11,776 nt of DNA. It comes from Chloroflexota bacterium. GTDB taxonomy: Bacteria; Chloroflexota; Anaerolineae; Anaerolineales; Anaerolineaceae. The stretch is from NCBI GenBank assembly GCA_011053085.1, contig DSBE01000120.1:1-11776 (forward strand), in the 5' to 3' direction. Position numbers and translations under genes: made by a program. The notes under the pieces were generated by a model. That model was not told the DNA's origin, did no database searches, and saw only the letters and a program-made list of their open reading frames with translations. Of this stretch, positions 1 through 4,966 are shown one piece after another (positions within the stretch are counted from its first letter, which is position 1; every line of letters begins with the position of its first letter).

Positions 1-249
1 ATGGCGCGTGAACAATGGGGTTTGGCAGATGCCACCTGGGAAACAGTGCAATGCACCGGTTGTAAGGGGACCGGGGTGCGTATCGCCTTTTGCACTGAAT
101 GCGGGGTGAGTGTGTGCGCCTCGCAAAAAGGGGTGGAAACCTGTGCGCACTGCGACCAGTTCGAGGATTGCGCCACGCTGGAGGCATTGTTTGCGCAGTT
201 CCCCGTTTGCCGGCAAACGTTGACAGAGATTCGCGCCACGCTGAATTGA
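1..249 (+). CDS. DUF3795 cysteine-rich protein, 3' part (5' end outside window)
   Basis: The visible 82 residues match the C-terminal half of DUF3795 proteins. These are small cysteine-rich proteins of anaerobic bacteria and archaea with no established function; they are thought to bind metal. Cysteines lie at residues 18, 21, 31, 34, 39, 48, 51, 57 and 70. The pattern is C-x2-C, then C-x2-C-x4-C, then GVETCAHC (C48/C51) and C57, which is the typical DUF3795 layout. Full-length members usually begin with a further CGLxCxxC segment that is absent here, so the ATG at base 1 is probably an internal methionine and the gene probably starts left of the window. The stop is TGA at 247-249. No partner gene is visible. 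The family call is from memory of the cysteine pattern and is fairly secure; any biochemical role is unknown. Confidence 0.75.
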   Translation: MAREQWGLADATWETVQCTGCKGTGVRIAFCTECGVSVCASQKGVETCAHCDQFEDCATLEALFAQFPVCRQTLTEIRATLN

Positions 250-343
250 GTGCCGGGGTGAGGGGGTTCTGTCCATTCGGCCGACCGCAAGGAGCATCCT
301 GTTGTGCTGAGGGCGGTGGACAACGGCCTGTCTTCTTTTTCGG

Positions 344-366
344 GCAGGGCCATTACATGCCCCTGC
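344..366. other. Hairpin in the 250-531 gap
   Basis: GCAGGG (344-349) and CCCTGC (361-366) form a perfect six-base stem. After a C-C mismatch it continues as CAT/ATG around a three-base loop. There is no T-run on either side, so it is not a typical intrinsic terminator. It could end the DUF3795 transcript or be a chance structure. The rest of 250-430 shows no gene that I can support. Confidence 0.25.
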
Positions 367-413
367 ATTGTTATGAAGCCATCAAATGCGTGTTGGGCAA
401 AGAGAGCGGCTCG

Positions 414-440
414 TTCAGAGTGGAAAATTCCGTGTATAAT
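414..440 (+). promoter_or_regulatory. Probable promoter of the solenoid-protein gene
   Basis: A perfect -10 hexamer TATAAT lies at 435-440 in an AT-rich patch. The best -35 candidate is TTCAGA (414-419), with a short 15-bp spacer and four of six consensus bases. Transcription would begin near 447 and give a leader of about 85 nt before the ATG at 532. The -10 is convincing and the -35 is weak. Confidence 0.5.
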
Positions 441-531
441 TAATACAGACACTAATAATCCATAGTTTTGTGTCCGATACTATCAACATTCTCAAACGGA
501 AGAGAAAGAATATACAAACAGGAGAAAGACA

Positions 532-1098
532 ATGAATGACGAAATTAAAATTCCCGAAGAAGTGGCAGAAGGCGAAAGCATCGAAACCGAATATGAACTG
601 GAGAGCTACGAAGCTGAAGGAGAAATGCTTTCCTCGGTAAGCGCCAAAGAGGTGCATCTGATGAACAGCGGCGCGCAGTATATTGAAGCCGATACCGTTA
701 CTATCGAAAACGGCGCTGCGGCACAGGTGGATGCCCACACGGTCAGTGTCACCCAGGGCGCCATTGGCATGGTGCAGGCGCAGCAGGTTTCCCTCAATAA
801 TGGGGCGGCGGCGGTGATTGGCGGCGAGTCATTGATCATAGAAAACAGCCATGCACTGGTAATCGGCAGCGGTGATGCCAAAATGACTGGCCCTCTGACC
901 GCTGGCATCATGGGCTGCGGCGACCTGGAAGCAGGCAGTGTGAAGGCTGTTTTGTTAGCGGCCGGTGATGTCACAGCGGAGGAAGTACAAACCGTTTTCA
1001 CCCCGCTGACCGCTGGTATCTTGGGCGCAGCGCTAGGCCTGGTGTTTGCCGGTGTCAGCATCCTCTTCAAAGTACTTTCCAAAGACGACGAAGAATAA
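532..1098 (+). CDS. Acidic 15-residue-repeat solenoid protein with C-terminal membrane anchor
   Basis: I do not recognise this 188-residue protein as a named family. Residues 1-36 are strongly acidic, with many Glu and almost no basic residues. From about residue 37 to 158 the chain consists of 15-16-residue units: 37-52, 53-67, 68-82, 83-97 and 98-112. The consensus is A-x-x-V-x-(L/I/V)-x-N-G-A-A-x-x-V-x. Weaker units follow to 158, including CGDLEAGSVKAVLLA at 129-143. Regular alternating hydrophobic positions with Asn-Gly turns suggest a parallel beta-helix. Residues about 159-182 are a single hydrophobic helix, followed by KDDEE. There is no N-terminal signal peptide, so it may be tail-anchored with the solenoid in the cytoplasm. 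PLTAGI occurs twice (121-126 and 158-163). The ATG follows AGGAGA (522-527) at good spacing. Its own promoter and terminator make it monocistronic. A bactofilin-like scaffold is a possible analogy only. Confidence 0.85.
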   Translation: MNDEIKIPEEVAEGESIETEYELESYEAEGEMLSSVSAKEVHLMNSGAQYIEADTVTIENGAAAQVDAHTVSVTQGAIGMVQAQQVSLNNGAAAVIGGESLIIENSHALVIGSGDAKMTGPLTAGIMGCGDLEAGSVKAVLLAAGDVTAEEVQTVFTPLTAGILGAALGLVFAGVSILFKVLSKDDEE

Positions 1099-1111
1099 AC
1101 CAGCCTATAAC

Positions 1112-1146
1112 AAAAAGCGCGGGCAATCCAATCACCCGCGCTTTTT
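1112..1146. terminator. Bidirectional intrinsic terminator
   Basis: AAAAAGCGCGGG (1112-1123) and CCCGCGCTTTTT (1135-1146) form a perfect 12-bp stem with an 11-nt loop. The stem is GC-rich at the top and has A5/T5 at its base, so a U-run follows the hairpin in both directions. It lies 13 bp after the solenoid-protein stop (+) and 4 bp after the FGGY-kinase stop (-). It therefore ends both convergent transcripts. Confidence 0.93.
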
Positions 1147-1150
1147 GCCT

Positions 1151-2662
1151 TTAACCACATAAACGCGACAGATGGCGGTTTAGTTCTCTGATGGCGGGAT
1201 AGAGCGGCAGGTAAACTTGCTGATAGAGGCGCTCATACTGCGCCTGTGCGGCAGTCTGTGGTTGATAGACAGCATCCTCCACAGCGCTCATTTTCTGCGC
1301 GGCAATGTTGAGGTCTGGCAGTGCGCCGCTACCCACCACAGCCAGCACGGCAGCCCCCAGGGTGGCTGCTTCCGGCAGGGCAGTGCGCTGAACATCACGC
1401 CCGGAGCTATCGGCGATGATCTGACACCACAGGTCATTGCGCGCGCCGCCGCCCATAACGACATAACGGTCGATGGGTGTGGCCAGGGCATCCGCTACCC
1501 CTTCCGTATGCAGACGCTGTTCAAAGGCAATGCCTTCCAGGATGGCACGGTAGACATGGGCGGGGGAGTGGCTGCCGCGCCAGCCGAGAATGACCCCGCG
1601 CGCGTCCGCGTCCCAGTAAGGGTTAAGGGCGCTATTCCAATAGGGCAAGACCACCAGGCCTTCGGAACCCGGCGGCAGGCTGGCTGCCTGCGCGCTGAGG
1701 GCGGCGTGATCGCTGGTGCCGCTTAACAGGGTGTTCAGATACCAATCGAGGATATAGGTGCCGCTGAGCAGAACGGTTTCCAGCAGATAGGTGCCGCGGC
1801 TGCCGCCCACCATACTGCGAAAGGCATCACTGGTCACGAATTGCGGGGCGAATGTGCCAGAGATGACAGAGGTGCCCAGGGTGAGGTAGGAGCAGCCAGG
1901 GCCGGTGATGCCCGCGCCGATGCCGCCCGCCTGCCCGTCACCGATGCCAGCATACACGGCGGTGCCCGCGGTCAGTCCAGTCGCCTGCGCCGTCTGCGGG
2001 CTGAGCGAGCCGATGTATTCGCCCGGGGCAGCCAACCGCGGTAACTGTGTGGTGGTGATGCCGCAGGCTTCCAACACAGGTTCATACCACTGCATGCTGC
2101 GCAAATCCAGCAAGCCGGTAGGGCCTGCGCTGCCCCAACTGGCGGCTGCCTCACCGGTCAGCCGGGCGCTCAGGTAAGCATGTACATCCCACACCTGGGC
2201 GATATTCTCGAAGGTCTGCGGTTCATGGGCAGCCAGCCAGCGCAGTTTGGGCGGGATAAGGTTGACGCTCAATCGTTTGCCGGTGTGCTGATGAAAATCC
2301 GGCAGCAGGGGCTGCAACACCTCAACTTCAGCATAGGCGCGGGTGTCCATCCACAGGATAGCTGGACGCAAAGGATTATGATTGCGATCCATAACCACGA
2401 AGGTCTCGCGTTGAACGCTTAGGGCGATGCCCTGCACGCTGGCGGGGTCAATGGTTTGCGTACAGGCTCGCAAAGCCTTGCACAGCGCTTGCCACCAGTC
2501 ATGCGGGTTCTGCTCATGCCAGCCCGGCAGGGACTGTGAGAGGGGGATTTCGGCACGGCCGCTGCTAAGCAGCACGCCTTGCAGGTCATAGGCGGATGCT
2601 TTGCAGGCGCTGGTAGAACAGTCAATACCAATAAAAAGCGGAGAAGCGGCGGGGGTTCTCAT
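1151..2662 (-). CDS. FGGY-family carbohydrate kinase, xylulokinase-like
   Basis: This 503-residue protein is an ATP-dependent sugar kinase of the FGGY family, cytoplasmic, phosphorylating a pentulose or related sugar. The N-terminal ATPase-fold lobe opens with FIGIDCSTSACKA (residues 10-22). WMDTRA (104-109) and GDGQAGG (241-247) follow, with D242 as the expected catalytic base. LGTS is at 262-265, and the C-terminal lobe has the GGGARND phosphate loop (404-410). The length is normal for xylulokinase (about 480-510). The reading frame stays open upstream to a TTG at 2800. I chose the ATG at 2660-2662 because homology begins about ten residues later and a -10 element lies just upstream, so longer forms would start outside the mRNA. 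No xylose isomerase, transporter or regulator is nearby, so the exact substrate (D-xylulose, L-ribulose, L-fuculose or another) cannot be fixed. The gene ends at a shared terminator. Confidence 0.9.
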   Translation of the reverse strand: MRTPAASPLFIGIDCSTSACKASAYDLQGVLLSSGRAEIPLSQSLPGWHEQNPHDWWQALCKALRACTQTIDPASVQGIALSVQRETFVVMDRNHNPLRPAILWMDTRAYAEVEVLQPLLPDFHQHTGKRLSVNLIPPKLRWLAAHEPQTFENIAQVWDVHAYLSARLTGEAAASWGSAGPTGLLDLRSMQWYEPVLEACGITTTQLPRLAAPGEYIGSLSPQTAQATGLTAGTAVYAGIGDGQAGGIGAGITGPGCSYLTLGTSVISGTFAPQFVTSDAFRSMVGGSRGTYLLETVLLSGTYILDWYLNTLLSGTSDHAALSAQAASLPPGSEGLVVLPYWNSALNPYWDADARGVILGWRGSHSPAHVYRAILEGIAFEQRLHTEGVADALATPIDRYVVMGGGARNDLWCQIIADSSGRDVQRTALPEAATLGAAVLAVVGSGALPDLNIAAQKMSAVEDAVYQPQTAAQAQYERLYQQVYLPLYPAIRELNRHLSRLCG

Positions 2663-2672
2663 GGTTAGTTTG

Positions 2673-2681
2673 ATTGTACCG
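2673..2681 (-). promoter_or_regulatory. -10 element for a near-leaderless FGGY-kinase mRNA
   Basis: On the minus strand CCGGTACAAT ends 10 nt before the kinase ATG. With the usual 6-8 nt from -10 to transcription start, the mRNA would begin about 2-4 nt before the ATG. There is no Shine-Dalgarno sequence in front of this ATG, which agrees with leaderless initiation. I see no good -35 hexamer. The same CGGTACAAT string stands in front of rqcH. Confidence 0.4.
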
Positions 2682-2743
2682 GATGTCGTTATGACGTTGG
2701 AAAATTCGGGCATGAAAAACCCTGCAATCTGAAGTGCTTTCGG

Positions 2744-2807
2744 TATAATTGCGTCAATTTGGGTCGCAGTCAACCGATCCAGACAATCGCAAGGCAGCAA
2801 GAGTGCC
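2744..2807 (+). other. Intergenic plus-strand promoter-like site with two small hairpins
   Basis: In the 157-bp gap between the kinase start and the rqcH stop, the plus strand carries a perfect TATAAT (2744-2749) preceded by CGG. No convincing -35 is present. Downstream are two potential hairpins: GGGTCG/CGATCC (2761-2766 with 2775-2780, one G-U pair) and GGCA/TGCC (2793-2796 with 2804-2807). A plus-strand transcript would run antisense into the 3' end of rqcH. It could be a small RNA or a chance TATAAT. There is no obvious intrinsic terminator for rqcH here. Confidence 0.25.
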
Positions 2808-2819
2808 CGACGGATTTAT

Positions 2820-4472
2820 TTACTCAAGCGATTGAGCGTCTTCCACCCACAGGCTGTCGCTTTCGCGGTAGGTGACCAGCCCTCTGATCGCGCCGGGGAT
2901 GGAACGCACGAACTTGCGCCGGGTGACATCCACCTGCACCCCGCCACCGCTCTTGCGCGCGGGGGAGTAGTAGGCGGCCAGCCGGGCGGCATGCGCCAGC
3001 ACGGCAGGCGGCACCTCGCGCCCGCCGCTTTTGATGATGACATGCGCGCCGGGCAGGTCATGCACATGCAGCCATAAATCTTCCGGCGCAGCCATCTTGA
3101 AAGTGACCTGTTCATTCTGCAGGGCGCTGCGCCCCACCCAGATCAGCCATTCACCAGCTTCCACGCGCAGCGGCCCGCCCTGCGACAGGCGCTGACGCCG
3201 TTCCTTTTTCACCCAGCCGCCTTCCACCAGCGCATTGAACACAGCATCGATCTCCGGGCGCGAGTTAGCGACCAACACATCAGATGCCAATTGCTCCAGC
3301 CATTGCAGGGTTTTTTCTTCGTGCGCAAGGCGCTGCGGCAGGCCTTCGTTGGCGCGCTGTGCTTTGTCATAGCGGGTGAAATATGCCTGGGCGTTCTCGC
3401 TGGGCGAAAGGTGCGGGTCAATGACGATCGTGCGCGGGTTGTCGTCGTAATCGCTGACGGTCAGTTCCGTCATGCCCTTTTCGATCATGAACTGATAGGT
3501 CAGCAGCAGTTGGCCGTTCTCGCGCAGGCGGTCGATCTGTATCTGGCTGACCGATTGCGCGCGCATTTGTTCGATCGTGTTGCGTGTGCGCGCCAGGGCG
3601 TCATTCAGCAGGGCTGTGACCTGCCCGCGTGCCTCGCCATAGGCATCCATGGCTTCACCGTGCTGCTGGTAGGCAAGGATGGCAGCGTTCATGCTCTCTG
3701 CCGGTTCGCTGCGCGCGCACTGCTGCAGCGGGTAGGGGGCAAACGCGACCAGGCGGTTTACCTCATCGTAACCCAGTGAAGGCTGGCAGCCGCAGGAGAA
3801 AACCTGCAGGAAAGCATCTTCCAACCGCTGCGGGGTGGCCTCGCTTCCGCTGCGCGCTCCAATCTCACGCCCCAGGGTGGGACTCACCGCCAGCAGGCTG
3901 CCGGAGAGCAGTTTTGCCAGTGACTGTCCTTCTTCGCGCCGTGCGAGCAGATAATCCCAGTCAATCTCTTCGGGCGGCAGGTGATGCGCTGGCACCGGCG
4001 GCAGCTGGTAGGGGCGTTTGGGCAGTACCTCGCGGAAGCGGTTAAGGCGTCTGGTCAGGCGCTTGAGCGATTCCAGAATGATCTCGCCGCTGTCAAGCAG
4101 GATCAAGTTGGAGTAGCGCCCCATCAATTCTGCCACAAGGGTGTAAGTTTCCTGCCCCTGTTGAAAATGAAAGCGTAAAATGCGCTCCCAGGGCGGCTGG
4201 CTGACCTGGGTGAGCAGTGCGCCTTTGAGCAGTTTCTTCATCTGCAGCACGAAGGGCGGTGATGTTTCCACCCCGCGGCGTGCTTTCTCAGGCACCACCA
4301 GCACATGCGGCTGGCGCGGCTCTGCCGAAAATTGCAGGTAGAAGCGTTCGCCGGCATAACATTCCATGCCGATCGCCAGCGGGCTGACCTGCACGATCTG
4401 CTGTATGCGCGCAGGCAGGCGCTGGTTGAATTCCTGCTTCCAGCAGGATAAGGTCAGGTAGTCAAGATGCAT
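2820..4472 (-). CDS. rqcH: RqcH / NFACT ribosome-quality-control protein (FbpA family)
   Basis: This 550-residue protein belongs to the Rqc2/NEMF/RqcH family. Members bind the obstructed large ribosomal subunit and recruit Ala-tRNA to add alanine tails that mark stalled peptides for proteolysis. The NFACT-N domain occupies about residues 1-140, with the signature ELMGRYSNLILLD (115-127). Helical hairpin and coiled-coil regions span roughly 145-430. The C-terminal NFACT-R domain contains DLWLHVHDLPGAHVII and ends near the stop. The length is close to that of other bacterial members (about 560-570). The Asp-Arg pair known to be needed for alanine tailing in Bacillus RqcH (D97/R98) appears here as E96-R97 within WERIL, a conservative change. 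The ATG at 4470-4472 directly follows a -10 element, so the mRNA is probably leaderless. Older annotations call this family fibronectin-binding protein. The gene is transcribed divergently from the metal operon. Confidence 0.93.
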   Translation of the reverse strand: MHLDYLTLSCWKQEFNQRLPARIQQIVQVSPLAIGMECYAGERFYLQFSAEPRQPHVLVVPEKARRGVETSPPFVLQMKKLLKGALLTQVSQPPWERILRFHFQQGQETYTLVAELMGRYSNLILLDSGEIILESLKRLTRRLNRFREVLPKRPYQLPPVPAHHLPPEEIDWDYLLARREEGQSLAKLLSGSLLAVSPTLGREIGARSGSEATPQRLEDAFLQVFSCGCQPSLGYDEVNRLVAFAPYPLQQCARSEPAESMNAAILAYQQHGEAMDAYGEARGQVTALLNDALARTRNTIEQMRAQSVSQIQIDRLRENGQLLLTYQFMIEKGMTELTVSDYDDNPRTIVIDPHLSPSENAQAYFTRYDKAQRANEGLPQRLAHEEKTLQWLEQLASDVLVANSRPEIDAVFNALVEGGWVKKERRQRLSQGGPLRVEAGEWLIWVGRSALQNEQVTFKMAAPEDLWLHVHDLPGAHVIIKSGGREVPPAVLAHAARLAAYYSPARKSGGGVQVDVTRRKFVRSIPGAIRGLVTYRESDSLWVEDAQSLE

Positions 4473-4478
4473 GGGGAC

Positions 4479-4487
4479 ATTGTACCG
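4479..4487 (-). promoter_or_regulatory. rqcH: -10 element for a leaderless rqcH mRNA
   Basis: On the minus strand CGGTACAAT ends six nt before the rqcH ATG. The start of transcription would therefore fall at or within a base or two of the A of the start codon. No Shine-Dalgarno sequence fits in the six intervening bases (GTCCCC). The -35 region does not resemble TTGACA. The support is the identical motif and geometry at the neighbouring FGGY kinase. Confidence 0.45.
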
Positions 4488-4559
4488 TAAACGGCTTGCG
4501 CCCGCTGTGGGTTGTGGTGGCTGGATGTTGACCCCTATAATGGTTGTAATTTTTCATCC

Positions 4560-4587
4560 TTGACAGGCAAGGATAAGGAATTATAAT
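4560..4587 (+). promoter_or_regulatory. Consensus sigma-70 promoter of the arsR-family/ATPase operon
   Basis: TTGACA (4560-4565) and TATAAT (4582-4587) are both perfect hexamers with a 16-bp spacer. Transcription should start around 4594, inside the adjoining palindrome. A weaker pair, TTGTGG (4512-4517) and TATAAT (4536-4541) with an 18-bp spacer, lies upstream and could be a second start. A promoter this strong is expected to need repression, which matches the operator next to it. Confidence 0.85.
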
Positions 4588-4619
4588 GTGAATATATGAA
4601 CATGTATTCATATATTCAC
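4588..4619. promoter_or_regulatory. ArsR/SmtB-type operator palindrome
   Basis: GTGAATATATGAA (4588-4600) and TTCATATATTCAC (4607-4619) are perfect 13-bp inverted arms around CATGTA. The core ATGAACA-TG-TATTCAT has the 12-2-12 form known for operators of SmtB/CzrA-family zinc sensors. It abuts the -10 hexamer and covers the predicted transcription start, so a bound repressor dimer would exclude RNA polymerase. It ends 13 bp before the repressor ATG, which implies autoregulation. Confidence 0.88.
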
Positions 4620-4632
4620 CCGAAAGGATAGC

Positions 4633-4950
4633 ATGCGGGATACAACCCCCGACGTATTGAATGAAGAAATCGCCGCAGACGTGGCGGAATTGTTCCGTGC
4701 CTTCAGCGACACCTCGCGCGTGCGCATCATCGCTGCGATGGCAAATTGCGAGGTGAATGTTAACACCCTGGCGGAGGCGGTCGGATTGAGTGAATCTGCC
4801 ACCTCCCACCACCTGCGTTCACTGCGCCAGATGCGCCTGGTGCGTACGCGCAAGGAAGGCCGCGAGGTGTTCTATTGCCTGGATGACGAACACATTCTCG
4901 CCATCTACCGCGTAGGGCTTGACCACGTCCTGCATCAATCCCGCCGTTAA
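4633..4950 (+). CDS. ArsR/SmtB-family zinc-type metal-sensing repressor
   Basis: This 105-residue winged-helix repressor dissociates from its operator when metal binds, releasing the downstream export gene. ELFRAFSDTSRVRII (19-33) is the family's N-terminal helix. The recognition helix-turn-helix is VNTLAEAVGLSESATSHHLRSL (about 43-64). The alpha-5 metal site is complete: D85, H87, H98 and H101, giving D-x-H-x10-H-x2-H as in CzrA and SmtB, which sense Zn/Co. The alpha-3N site of CadC/ArsR types is not kept: the position of the ELCVCD cysteine is N42, and C39 is displaced. The expected inducer is therefore Zn(II), possibly Co or Ni, rather than As, Cd or Pb. The ATG at 4633 has AAAGGA (4623-4628) in front. 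Only 16 bp separate its stop from the pump gene, so the two form one operon under the palindrome. Confidence 0.93.
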   Translation: MRDTTPDVLNEEIAADVAELFRAFSDTSRVRIIAAMANCEVNVNTLAEAVGLSESATSHHLRSLRQMRLVRTRKEGREVFYCLDDEHILAIYRVGLDHVLHQSRR

Positions 4951-4966
4951 CCGCTGGAAAACCGCC

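Noticed and set aside
99..443. 114-codon plus-strand ORF running from inside the DUF3795 gene into the gap
   Set aside because: It overlaps a recognised cysteine-rich gene in another frame, has no ribosome site, and its composition is that of out-of-frame GC-rich DNA.
606..1160. 184-codon minus-strand ORF opposite the solenoid gene
   Set aside because: It is antisense to a gene with a good ribosome site, promoter and repeat structure. It would also read through the strong bidirectional terminator.
2663..2800. 46-residue N-terminal extension of the sugar kinase from a TTG codon
   Set aside because: FGGY homology begins about ten residues after the ATG at 2662, and the likely -10 element lies within the extension.
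4919..4966. Upstream in-frame start for the metal ATPase, overlapping the repressor gene
   Set aside because: The extra 16 residues show no family similarity and the start lies inside the repressor coding region without a ribosome site; 4967 fits operon spacing.
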